Below are positions 53,404-61,638 of a DNA stretch of 64,000 nt, piece by piece. The stretch is taken from positions 930,001-994,000 of the forward strand of contig CP002084.1 of assembly GCA_000143165.1 (NCBI GenBank). The letters are read 5' to 3'. Source of the DNA: Dehalogenimonas lykanthroporepellens BL-DC-9 (GTDB lineage: Bacteria > Chloroflexota > Dehalococcoidia > Dehalococcoidales > Dehalococcoidaceae). The position numbers and the translations under genes are program-made. The stretch's first letter is position 1; the number at the start of each line of letters is the position of its first letter. Under the pieces are notes generated by a model. It was not told where the DNA came from and did no database searches. It saw only the letters and a list, made by a program, of their open reading frames with translations.

Positions 53404-54060
53404 TCAAAGGTTACGCTTGAACCGGTACCCGATGTTGCGTACCGTTTCCACGTAGACCTGGCCGTACTCCTCGATCTTGGCCCGCAGACGCCGGACATGG
53501 ACATCGACAGTGCGGTCGCCACCAAAGTAGTCGAAGCCCCAGACCTTATTGAGCAGAATGTCCCGGCTGAAAACCCGGCCCCGATTGGATGCCAGAAACT
53601 TCAGCAGTTCATACTCGCGAAAAGTCAGGTCTATCGGCTGGCCGGCCAGCGTCACCTCACACCGGGCGGTGTCGATGACCAGTTCCCCGGCAGTGATGAT
53701 GTCAACGGACGGGGCACCCTCGGATTTAAGCGCCACCCGGCGGATACGGGTCAACAGTTCATCGATGTCGAATGGCTTCAACACGAAATCGCCGACATCG
53801 GCATCACCGGTTACTTCGGCCATTCGGTGTCGGAAGACCATCAGCAGGTAAAAGGGGCGACTGCCGGCGACGCCGAGGTCAGGCCAGGGGCCGTCGGTGG
53901 GCACATCCAGCACCACCATCCGTGGGGAATGCCTGTCAATAACGGTTTCCGGGGTGTCACCCGGGGGTTCCAGCAGGCAGACGTAGCCTTCCCGGGACAA
54001 TCGGTTTTTCAGTTCCCGGGTCTTGTCCGTTGCTTCTGCCAGTATCAGTATTTTGAACAA
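53404..54060 (-). CDS. OmpR-family response regulator with reduced receiver domain
   Basis: A 218-residue protein. The C-terminal winged helix (about 120-217) is standard OmpR type: LTFREYELLKFLASNRGRVFSR and RTVDVHVRRLRAKI. The receiver part (1-105) keeps the acceptor-position Asp in VVLDV and the Lys in LKPFD. It lacks the paired acidic residues near the N-terminus (ILILAEATD in place of VDDE) and has other irregular segments. It may not be controlled by phosphorylation. No histidine kinase is adjacent; the glutamate synthase genes lie just upstream and may be its targets or neighbours only. Confidence 0.82.
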   Translation of the reverse strand: MFKILILAEATDKTRELKNRLSREGYVCLLEPPGDTPETVIDRHSPRMVVLDVPTDGPWPDLGVAGSRPFYLLMVFRHRMAEVTGDADVGDFVLKPFDIDELLTRIRRVALKSEGAPSVDIITAGELVIDTARCEVTLAGQPIDLTFREYELLKFLASNRGRVFSRDILLNKVWGFDYFGGDRTVDVHVRRLRAKIEEYGQVYVETVRNIGYRFKRNL

Positions 54061-54078
54061 AGTCTGTCTGACGCCGGA

Positions 54079-54843
54079 TCAATAGGAATACATCCGGCCG
54101 TAGGGACGCAGTTCCTTGGGGTACAGTTTCTTGAAAGGACGGGCCTTGATAGCCTCGGCGTTACCGCCGAAATGGCCGCAGTATTCGTCGATCAATCCGC
54201 CGAGAACCTCCTGGTCGTGATCGTCCAGTTCGGCGACACCGACTTCCTTGCCGAGCTGATGAGGCTCGAAACCGCCGCAAATATAGATAACTCCGGCATG
54301 AATGCCGGTGCCGATGAAATTGGCCCGGTGCTTTTCACCTTCGGCCAGTGACAGGCCCAGCACCACCAGAACGCCTCCGGCCATGTACTCACCCAGGAAA
54401 TCCTGGCCGGTGCCGCCGATAACCATCACCGACTTCTTATCCTGGTACTCCTTCATGTGGATACCGGCGCGGTAGCCGACGTAATCACGGACGAATATCT
54501 TGCCGCCCCGGGCCGCCATGCCGCAAATATCGCCGGCATGGCCGTGGATGATGATTTCGCCGGCGTTCATGGTGTTGCCCATACAGTCCTGAGCGTTGCC
54601 GAACACCTCGATGCGGGAGCCGTTCATGAAAGCCCCCAGGTCGTTGCCCGGAGTGCCGGTGATTTTGAATTCCATCGGCCGTGACAGATCCGTAGCGATA
54701 TAACGCTGGCCGCAGACGTTTTCCAGTTCCACCTGCTCGACACCTTCCTCGGCCAGCCGGCGTAACTGCTGATTGAGCTCCCGATAATAAATGCCGGTAG
54801 CGTCTATTTTCACGGTTTTCGAATTCGTTGAAGTTGCGGTCAT
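54079..54843 (-). CDS. Glutamate synthase GXGXG-domain subunit
   Basis: A 254-residue protein with the right-handed beta helix GXGXG domain normally at the C-terminus of GltB. Repeats such as INNEEDFIGTG-like FLGEYMAGGVLVVLG, GDICGMAARGGKIFVRDYVG and GNTMNAGEIIIHG are visible. It would stabilise the ammonia tunnel between amidotransferase and FMN domains. Separate subunits of this type occur in archaeal and some bacterial glutamate synthases. It starts one base after the FMN-subunit stop codon. Confidence 0.88.
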   Translation of the reverse strand: MTATSTNSKTVKIDATGIYYRELNQQLRRLAEEGVEQVELENVCGQRYIATDLSRPMEFKITGTPGNDLGAFMNGSRIEVFGNAQDCMGNTMNAGEIIIHGHAGDICGMAARGGKIFVRDYVGYRAGIHMKEYQDKKSVMVIGGTGQDFLGEYMAGGVLVVLGLSLAEGEKHRANFIGTGIHAGVIYICGGFEPHQLGKEVGVAELDDHDQEVLGGLIDEYCGHFGGNAEAIKARPFKKLYPKELRPYGRMYSY

Positions 54844-54844
54844 G

Positions 54845-56350
54845 TTATTCTCCAGCCATCCTTACACCCAGAATTTCCAGTTCCTTTTCACTCAGGCCGT
54901 AACCCCGCAGATGCAACCGGTTGCCGCGCAGGCTTTCCAGGGCATTGAGGCCCATGCCGCCGAGCATATCCTTGATTTCCAGCGACCAGCCCCGTATCAG
55001 ATTGGCCGCCCGGCGGGCGCCGATCTCCGGGTTAATGCGCTTGGTCAGCTTCAAATCGGAGGTGCAGATACCCCAGGCGCATTTGCCGGTGTGGCACTGC
55101 TGACACAGCCGACAACCCAGAGCCACCAGCGCCGCAGTCCCGATATTGACGGCGTCCGCGCCCAGCGCGATGGCCTTGGCCACGTCACCGGAGGTGCGGA
55201 TGCCGCCGGAAATCACCAGCGAAGCCTGGTTGCGGATGCCTTCGGCGCGCAACCGGGTATCGACCGCGGCCAGCGCCAGCTCAATGGGAATGCCGACATT
55301 ATCCCGAATGACCTTGGGAGCGGCGCCGGTAGCGCCCCGGACGCCATCGAGTACAATCATATCAGCACCGGCCCGCACCATGCCGGAGGCGATGGCCGGG
55401 GCGTTATGCACCGCGGCAATCTTGACCGAAATCGGCCGCCGATAATTGGTAGCCTCCTTCAGGGCATAAATCAACTGCGACAGGTCCTCAATGGAATAGA
55501 TGTCGTGTTGCGGCGCCGGTGAAATGGCGTCGGTACCGCGGGGAATCATACGGGTCAGCGATACTTCGGCCGACACTTTCTCCCCGGGCAGATGGCCGCC
55601 GATACCGGGTTTGGCGCCCTGGCCGATCTTGATTTCGACGATACGTCCGGCGTTCAGGTAATCTGAATAAACACCGAAACGCCCGGAAGCCACCTGAACG
55701 ATGGTATTATCGCCGTACTTGGCCAGAGAGGGGTGCAGACCGCCCTCACCGGTATTCCACAGGGTGCCGACCTCGGTAGCCGCCCGGGCCAGTGACTCCT
55801 GGACGTGCAGTGACACGGCGCCGTAACTCATGGCGGCGAACATGATGGGCACTTCCAGCTTGACCTGCGGGGCAATTTTAGTCGCCAGACCACCGGTGCC
55901 CGGATCTATTTCAACCATGTCCGGCTTGGAGCCGATATAAGTCCGCATTTCCATCGGTTCCCGGAGCGGGTCGATGGACGGGTTGGTCACCTGGGAGGCA
56001 TTGAGCACCAGATGGTCCCAGTAAATCCGGGGCACCTTGTCAGTGCCCATGCCGGTCAACAGCATGCCGCCCTGTTCCGCCTGCTTCTGAATATCCTCGA
56101 TGTATTCCGGCTTCCAGCCGTAATTCTCCCGGTATTCCAGCGGGTTGCGCCGCACTACCAGGGCGTTGGTCGGGCAGAACAGAACGCACCGGTGACAGCC
56201 GATGCACTTGCCGTCCCGGCAACGTATTTCGTCGTCATCAGCATCGTAATAATGGCTGTCGAAACTGCACTGGTTAACGCATACCTGACATTTGATGCAC
56301 TTTTCCGGGTCGCGTTCGACAATGAATTTAGCGGGTACCAAAGTTCTCAT
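54845..56350 (-). CDS. Glutamate synthase FMN-domain subunit with ferredoxin domain
   Basis: A 501-residue subunit. The N-terminus has a 2[4Fe-4S] ferredoxin domain (CIKCQVCVNQC near 19-29, CIGCHRCVLFC near 51-61). The FMN-binding glutamate synthase barrel follows (about 90-480), with GEGGLHPSLAKYG, IEIKIGQGAKPGIGGHLPG, DGVRGATGAAPKV, the Fe-S-binding CRLCQQCHTGKCAWGICT and ISGGIRTSGDVAKAIALGADAVNIG. It makes glutamate from 2-oxoglutarate and channelled ammonia. Part of the split glutamate synthase operon. Confidence 0.92.
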   Translation of the reverse strand: MRTLVPAKFIVERDPEKCIKCQVCVNQCSFDSHYYDADDDEIRCRDGKCIGCHRCVLFCPTNALVVRRNPLEYRENYGWKPEYIEDIQKQAEQGGMLLTGMGTDKVPRIYWDHLVLNASQVTNPSIDPLREPMEMRTYIGSKPDMVEIDPGTGGLATKIAPQVKLEVPIMFAAMSYGAVSLHVQESLARAATEVGTLWNTGEGGLHPSLAKYGDNTIVQVASGRFGVYSDYLNAGRIVEIKIGQGAKPGIGGHLPGEKVSAEVSLTRMIPRGTDAISPAPQHDIYSIEDLSQLIYALKEATNYRRPISVKIAAVHNAPAIASGMVRAGADMIVLDGVRGATGAAPKVIRDNVGIPIELALAAVDTRLRAEGIRNQASLVISGGIRTSGDVAKAIALGADAVNIGTAALVALGCRLCQQCHTGKCAWGICTSDLKLTKRINPEIGARRAANLIRGWSLEIKDMLGGMGLNALESLRGNRLHLRGYGLSEKELEILGVRMAGE

Positions 56351-56359
56351 TTCGGCTCC

Positions 56360-57118
56360 TTATTGCCTTACAGCTATGCCTTTACGGCTCAAGTAATCTT
56401 TTACCTGGTCAATGGTATAACTTCCGTAGTGGAAAATACTGGCGGCCAGTACCGCGTCGGCCTTGCCTTCGGTCAAAGCGTCGTATAGATGCTCCAGGGT
56501 GCCGGCGCCGCCCGAGGCAATCAGCGGCACCCCGACCTTTTCCGAGATTGCCCGATTCAGGGCGTTATCGTAACCCTGGCGGTGTCCATCCGAATCGATG
56601 CTGGTCACCAGCAGTTCCCCGGCGCCCATTTCGGCGGCTTTCCGGGCCCATTCGACGGCATCCAGACCGGATTCCTGGGAGGCAGAGTGCGTCCTGACCA
56701 CCCATTGGTCATCGGCAACGCGTTTGGCGTCGATGGCCACCACAATACACTGACTGCCGAACTTGATGGCGCCTTCGGTTATCAGCTCCGGCCGAGCGAC
56801 CGCGGCGGTATTGATGGCCACCTTATCGGCGCCGGATAACAGCATCTGCCGCATATCCTCGATGGTTCTGATACCGCCGCCAACGGTCAGCGGCATGAAG
56901 ACCTTGCCGGACAACTCGCTGATGATGGAGGCCATGGTCTTGCGGCTCTCCACCGTCGCCGTAATATCCAGAAACGCCAGTTCATCGGCACCCTGTTCGT
57001 AATAGAACTGGGCCAGCGCCACCGGGTCTCCGGCGTCGCGGAGGTTGAGAAAACTCTGTCCCTTGACCACGCGGCCGCCGGTAACATCCAGGCAGGGTAT
57101 GATACGCCGGGTCAGCAC
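56360..57118 (-). CDS. hisF: Imidazole glycerol phosphate synthase subunit HisF
   Basis: HisF closes the imidazole ring from PRFAR using ammonia from HisH. The 252-residue TIM barrel has [18 protein letters not shown] with the catalytic Asp, [20 protein letters not shown] and [15 protein letters not shown]. The GTG at 57118 directly follows the preceding stop (TGAGGTG) with GGAGGGGTGG before it. HisF and HisH lie inside the glutamate synthase operon, although separated by two genes. Confidence 0.95.
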   Translation of the reverse strand: MLTRRIIPCLDVTGGRVVKGQSFLNLRDAGDPVALAQFYYEQGADELAFLDITATVESRKTMASIISELSGKVFMPLTVGGGIRTIEDMRQMLLSGADKVAINTAAVARPELITEGAIKFGSQCIVVAIDAKRVADDQWVVRTHSASQESGLDAVEWARKAAEMGAGELLVTSIDSDGHRQGYDNALNRAISEKVGVPLIASGGAGTLEHLYDALTEGKADAVLAASIFHYGSYTIDQVKDYLSRKGIAVRQ

Positions 57119-57119
57119 C

Positions 57120-58262
57120 TCAGGCCACCCCTCCGGCAACCGGCTCTTTTCGGCCCCCCAGCGGGTTCTTGAGCGAACCGATAACCGGCTGACCGCCCAT
57201 GGGTATCCAGGCCTTGTCCAGCTCGGGGCAGATCAACCGGATGGCTGATTCCTCGCTGGAAAGATACAGCATACTGCCTTTCTCGCCGACGGTCAGCGGG
57301 CGCAGGCGTATGCGGTCGGTCAGACCGATCATTTCACCTTCGTGGGCAATGATAATGGTGAACGGGCCGTTCATGAGCAGACTGCCGTAAACCTGACGCA
57401 AAGCAGTCAGCAGTTCCCTTTCGGAATCGGGACGACGCTCAATCTCAGACCATAGCGGCGGGGCGAAAATCTCGGCCACCACTTCGATGGGCAGATTATG
57501 CCGTCTGACCAGCAGGTCGACGGCGTAAGCCACCACCTCGGTGTCGGTCTGCAAAGTACAGTGATACCCGAACTGCTCCAGATACCGCCGGTTGATGCCG
57601 TAGGAGGAAATCTCCCCGTTATGGACCACCGTCCAGTCCAGGATATTGAACGGATGCGCCCCGCCCCACCAGCCGCGGGTGTTGGTCGGGAAACGGCCGT
57701 GAGCCGTCCACAGATACCCATCGTAATCTTCCAGACAGAAATATTCGGAAATTTCCTCCGGATAACCGACGCCCTTGAAGGCCGCCATGTTCTTGCCGGA
57801 CGAGAAGACGTAAGAGTCCTCGATACGGGTATTGATTTCCATCACCTTCTCGACGATATAATCCTCCTCCGACAGCTTGTTGTCGGGGGGCAGTTTTTCA
57901 GCGTCCAGAAAGTAACGCCACACCAGAGGCGGGTTCTTGATAGCCGCCACCGGTTTGGTCGGTACTTCCTCGGAATGATGGACGTTGAAGTGTTCATTCA
58001 AAAAAGCTTCAGTGCAGGACTTGCCTTCCTTGCTGTCGTACATGATGTGGAAGGCGTAATAGTCGGGATACTGCGGATACAAGCCGTACACGGCGAAACC
58101 GCCGCCCAGACCGTTGCCCCGGTCGTGCATATTGGCAATAGCCCGGGTGATGTCCCGGCCGGAAAAGCACTTGCCGGAAGTGTCCATCATGCCGAAGATG
58201 GAACAGGCGTCGATGACCTTGCCGTCACCGAAAGTATTACTGACTCTGGTTAAATCTTTCAT
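57120..58262 (-). CDS. Glutamate synthase glutamine amidotransferase subunit
   Basis: A 380-residue class II (Ntn-type) glutamine amidotransferase. The nucleophile Cys is probably Cys 20 in [15 protein letters not shown], giving a 19-residue leader, as in Ntn enzymes that are cut to expose Cys. It has [41 protein letters not shown] and [13 protein letters not shown], all typical of the GltB amidotransferase domain. It supplies ammonia to the FMN subunit encoded two genes downstream. Stop overlaps the hisF start region. Confidence 0.9.
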   Translation of the reverse strand: MKDLTRVSNTFGDGKVIDACSIFGMMDTSGKCFSGRDITRAIANMHDRGNGLGGGFAVYGLYPQYPDYYAFHIMYDSKEGKSCTEAFLNEHFNVHHSEEVPTKPVAAIKNPPLVWRYFLDAEKLPPDNKLSEEDYIVEKVMEINTRIEDSYVFSSGKNMAAFKGVGYPEEISEYFCLEDYDGYLWTAHGRFPTNTRGWWGGAHPFNILDWTVVHNGEISSYGINRRYLEQFGYHCTLQTDTEVVAYAVDLLVRRHNLPIEVVAEIFAPPLWSEIERRPDSERELLTALRQVYGSLLMNGPFTIIIAHEGEMIGLTDRIRLRPLTVGEKGSMLYLSSEESAIRLICPELDKAWIPMGGQPVIGSLKNPLGGRKEPVAGGVA

Positions 58263-58266
58263 CTGG

Positions 58267-59559
58267 TTAACTCTCTCCCACTTTCACCCGACCGGCGGTG
58301 GCTCCGGTCAGCCGCTCTTCGATGATTTCCCGGGGCAACAGCGCCAACCCGAAATCATCGGCCAGCAGTTTGTCCTTGAAATCGGTAACCGGAATCCGGT
58401 CGCGCATCAGCCCGAAATAGACACCGGCCTGGTCGATATTACCGACGAATATCATGCCCACCAGCTTGTCTTCAGCATTGATAACCAGCTTGCAATAGGT
58501 ATCGTCACTCTGGCGCACCAGCACGTCGTAACCTTCCGGTGACGGCGGCGAGGCCATACCGGCGGTGGCCAGTTCCAGTCCGAAATAATTCAACGAATTC
58601 ATGGCGGTACCGCCGCGGTATCTCGTCGGCGACCCGGCCATGTTATAACCGGCTACCCGGCCGCCGATATAGGCGTTGGGCCAGACCGGTGACAGCCGGC
58701 CGGAGCCGTAAACATAATCATAGGCTTCGGAAGCGTCGCCGCAGGCATAGACATCGGGCACTGAAGACATCATGTGTTCATCGACCACGATGCCCCGGTT
58801 GACCTTGATACCCGCCGCCTGGGCCAGTTCCACCCGGGGAAAGACACCCACAGCCACAACCACCATGTCGCAGACCATTTCGTGCCCGTCATCGAAGACC
58901 ACGCCGGTCACCCGATCCTCGCCCAGAATCCGGGCGACGGTTCGTCCGGTCATGATATTGACACCGTATTTTTTAACGGCCATTTCGGCCACCAGGCCGG
59001 CCGGTTCATCCAGAATGGTATTCAGGACATAATTCTTCATCTCGACCACCGTAACCTTGAGTCCCCGTTTGACCAGGGCCTCGGTGGCGGATATGCCGAT
59101 GAGGCCGCCACCGATGACCAGGGCGCGGCGGGCTTCGGGCAGGTACTCTTCCAGTTTCTTGGCGTCAGCCAGATTGATGAAATTGAAGATACCGGCCTTG
59201 CCCATGCCTTCCATCCGGGGAATGATGGGCTTGCCGCCGGTGGCCAGGAGCGCCTTGTCGTAGCTGATTTCGGTGCCGTCATCCAAAGTCACCGTCCGTG
59301 AAGCGGTGTCCATTTTATATGCCTTATGGCCGAGCTTCAGATCGATGCCCTTGTTGTCGTAAAAGGACTCAGGGCGAATACGCATGCCGTCCGGCGTGTA
59401 GTCACCGGTAACATACTTGGAAATCAGCGGGCGGGAATAAGCCGGGTAAGGCTCCTCGCCCACGATGGTCAGCGCCCCCTGCGGGTCAATCTCGCGGATG
59501 GCTTCGGCGGCGCCGATACCTCCGGCGGAATTGCCGATGATCAGATATCTGGTTTTCAT
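58267..59559 (-). CDS. FAD-dependent pyridine nucleotide oxidoreductase
   Basis: A 430-residue protein of the NAD(P)/FAD oxidoreductase family. The FAD-binding GNSAGGIGAAEAI is near 8-20, an NAD(P)-binding VIGGGLIGISATEAL near 147-161 follows, and VYACGDASEAYD near 278 is the second FAD motif. It may be the electron-input partner of the glutamate synthase (the small subunit role) or an NADH-ferredoxin/coenzyme A disulfide-type enzyme. The ATG overlaps the hisH stop by one base (TAATG). Confidence 0.88.
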   Translation of the reverse strand: MKTRYLIIGNSAGGIGAAEAIREIDPQGALTIVGEEPYPAYSRPLISKYVTGDYTPDGMRIRPESFYDNKGIDLKLGHKAYKMDTASRTVTLDDGTEISYDKALLATGGKPIIPRMEGMGKAGIFNFINLADAKKLEEYLPEARRALVIGGGLIGISATEALVKRGLKVTVVEMKNYVLNTILDEPAGLVAEMAVKKYGVNIMTGRTVARILGEDRVTGVVFDDGHEMVCDMVVVAVGVFPRVELAQAAGIKVNRGIVVDEHMMSSVPDVYACGDASEAYDYVYGSGRLSPVWPNAYIGGRVAGYNMAGSPTRYRGGTAMNSLNYFGLELATAGMASPPSPEGYDVLVRQSDDTYCKLVINAEDKLVGMIFVGNIDQAGVYFGLMRDRIPVTDFKDKLLADDFGLALLPREIIEERLTGATAGRVKVGES

Positions 59560-60176
59560 TACGTTCCCCTAAGTGCCGTTTTTATAAAATTATCGTACAT
59601 CCTGAGCCCTGCCGGGCCGCTTTTTTCCGGATGGAACTGAGTGGCCACCAGATTACCGACAGCCACCATGCTGGCGAAATCCACGCCGTATTCCGTGCGG
59701 CCGACCACCACTTCCGGGTCGGCAGGTTCGGCGTAATAGCTGTGAACAAAATAGAAATAACTGTCGTCCTCGATACCCTCGAACAGGGGATAATCCCCAA
59801 CGCGACGAACGGTGTTCCAGCCCATGTGAGGCACTTTCAGCCCGTCGCCCGGCAACAGTTTCACCCGCCCCGGCAGAAGCCCCAGACAGGGGCAACCGCC
59901 TCCCTCTTCGGTTTCGTCGAACAGCACCTGAAGCCCGACACATACGGCAAAAAGCGGCGTGCCGGCTTTTACTACTTCCCTTAAAGCCGTGTCCAGTCCA
60001 TGCCGCCGGAGAGAACTCACCGTATCGGCGGCCGCGCCGACACCGGGCAAAATGACAGCACAGGCGTCTACCACCTCTTCCGGCCGACTGGTCACCCGCG
60101 CCTCATATCCCAGTGAGGCAATAGCGTTAGCCACGGAGCGCAGATTGCCGGCTCCGTAATCGATAATGGTAATCAT
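59559..60176 (-). CDS. hisH: Imidazole glycerol phosphate synthase subunit HisH
   Basis: HisH releases ammonia from glutamine for HisF. The 205-residue class I amidotransferase has the nucleophile Cys 79 in FAVCVGLQVLF and the catalytic His-Glu in QFHPEKS near 186. The frame opens upstream to 60281, but ATG 60176 gives MITIIDYGAGNLRSV, the family start. It is separated from hisF by the FAD oxidoreductase and the amidotransferase subunit. Confidence 0.95.
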   Translation of the reverse strand: MITIIDYGAGNLRSVANAIASLGYEARVTSRPEEVVDACAVILPGVGAAADTVSSLRRHGLDTALREVVKAGTPLFAVCVGLQVLFDETEEGGGCPCLGLLPGRVKLLPGDGLKVPHMGWNTVRRVGDYPLFEGIEDDSYFYFVHSYYAEPADPEVVVGRTEYGVDFASMVAVGNLVATQFHPEKSGPAGLRMYDNFIKTALRGT

Positions 60177-60181
60177 CGCGG

Positions 60182-60649
60182 CTATTTCTTTTCCACCGCC
60201 TCGGTGGATTCTTCGGTAACAAGAACAATAGCTTCGTTGGGACAATTGGCGACACACGCCGGCACGTCCAGGTCGGGACACAAATCACACTTCCTGATCA
60301 CCTTGGTCAGCTTGTCCTTGACCAGTGCGCCGTTAGGGCAGGAAACCACGCAGGTCCAACAGCCGATACACTTGTCCGGATCGGACGTCACCACTCCGGT
60401 GACCGGGTCCTTGCTCATGGCGCCGGTCAGGCAGGAATAGACGCACCAGGGTTCATCGCAGTGCCGGCAGGGCACCGAGAAACTGGTTTCATTCTGTCTT
60501 TCCACCTTGAGGCGCGGCACCGCCTTGGGCGACTCCTTACGATGGGCCTTGATGATATCCTTGGAATCCGAATGCTGGGTAGCGCAATAAACCCGGCACA
60601 ACCCGCAACCGATACAGACTTCCTTACGTATGTAGATTTTTTTTCTCAT
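60182..60649 (-). CDS. 4[4Fe-4S] ferredoxin-type electron transfer subunit
   Basis: A 155-residue protein with four Cys clusters: CIGCGLCRVYC near 12-22, CRHCDEPWCVYSC near 61-73, CIGCWTCVVSC near 93-103 and CDLCPDLDVPACVANC near 121-136. This is the HycB/DmsB-type layout that carries electrons between an enzyme and its partner. It is the first gene of the glutamate synthase/his operon and probably delivers electrons to that enzyme. CAGGGGGAC lies upstream of the ATG. Confidence 0.9.
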   Translation of the reverse strand: MRKKIYIRKEVCIGCGLCRVYCATQHSDSKDIIKAHRKESPKAVPRLKVERQNETSFSVPCRHCDEPWCVYSCLTGAMSKDPVTGVVTSDPDKCIGCWTCVVSCPNGALVKDKLTKVIRKCDLCPDLDVPACVANCPNEAIVLVTEESTEAVEKK

Positions 60650-60716
60650 GTCCCCCTGCTGGGCCGAAAATACGGCAGTCTTTTACCAATATCCATCGAG
60701 GTTTGACGGAATGTAT

Positions 60717-60745
60717 ATTATAGTTGATAGGCGCATTTATTTCAA
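60717..60745 (-). promoter_or_regulatory. Promoter of the glutamate synthase / his operon
   Basis: On the minus strand TTGAAA (60745-60740), a 17-bp spacer and TATAAT (60722-60717). It would start transcription near 60710 and lead into the ferredoxin gene at 60649. Confidence 0.75.
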
Positions 60746-60933
60746 ACATATTACCCTTTTTGACCATCATACCAGGCCATCTCTGGCCGTATACTCTTGA
60801 TACCCTCAGCCAGTTACGGCATATTAACAACTATATTGCCGTTATATCCGACCGATTGGCCTTTATAACGGATTTGACCCAAAAAGCACGCAGTCGACAA
60901 TTAAAGGTAACCGGTGTCCACTTCGAGCCGACT

Positions 60934-61458
60934 TCAACCGGTCAATCCCTCTATCAGCACCTTGATGCCGATGCCAATAAGCACCAGGCGCCGTCCCACA
61001 GCGAAGCCCACCAGCGACAGGGCAAAAGACACTCCGCCAACCAGCGCCGCCGCCGGCACTATGGCAACATCGACGAAAGCGAAAGTCAACCCGACCGCCA
61101 ATGAATCGATGGACGTGGCCACCGACAGCGCCACCAGCGTCTTGCCCCGGCTGATGTCGGTCGCCGGCTCGTCATCATCGTTCTTCTCGAATGACTCCTT
61201 GAGCATCCGGGCGCCGACGAAGGCCAGAAGAATAAAGCCAACCCAGTGAGCGAAACTATCGATGATTTCAACGATAGTACTGCCCGCCAGAAAACCGGCC
61301 AGCAACATGCCGAACTGGAACAAACCGAAGAAAAAGGCAATTTTCAGCCGCCGGCGGCGGTCCAGCAGTTCGCCCATACTGATTGAGCCACTGACGGATA
61401 CGGCAAAACAGTCAGCGGCCAAACCCAGGGCAATCAGTAAGACGGCGTAAAATTCCAT
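60934..61458 (-). CDS. mntP: Manganese efflux pump MntP
   Basis: Exports Mn2+ to protect the cell. The 174-residue membrane protein has six helices in two similar halves, each with a conserved Asp motif: LGLAADCFAVSVSGS near 12-26 and ATSIDSLAVGLTF near 113-125. No Mn riboswitch is present upstream, because the -10 lies directly before the ATG. It stands alone on its strand. Confidence 0.9.
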   Translation of the reverse strand: MEFYAVLLIALGLAADCFAVSVSGSISMGELLDRRRRLKIAFFFGLFQFGMLLAGFLAGSTIVEIIDSFAHWVGFILLAFVGARMLKESFEKNDDDEPATDISRGKTLVALSVATSIDSLAVGLTFAFVDVAIVPAAALVGGVSFALSLVGFAVGRRLVLIGIGIKVLIEGLTG

Positions 61459-61466
61459 GAAGAGTC

Positions 61467-61475
61467 ATTTTATCA
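61467..61475 (-). promoter_or_regulatory. mntP extended -10 (leaderless type)
   Basis: On the minus strand TGATAAAAT (TG at 61475-61474, TAAAAT at 61472-61467) ends eight bases before the ATG at 61458. No Shine-Dalgarno sequence. Confidence 0.5.
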
Positions 61476-61638
61476 GAAATATGTTCGAAGCGACAAACAG
61501 TAACTCGTCGCCTTTTCCCACCATGAATCACTAAAAATATATTTTCTCACCAGCCATCTCACAAAGCTGAGGCGCTCTTGACGGCCGGTACGGGTCTGCT
61601 AAAATTATTAGAACATATATTTAGGAGAGAATGCCACC

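Noticed and set aside
53137-54351. 404-codon plus-strand frame over the response regulator region
   Set aside because: It crosses several minus-strand genes and matches no family; an antisense shadow.
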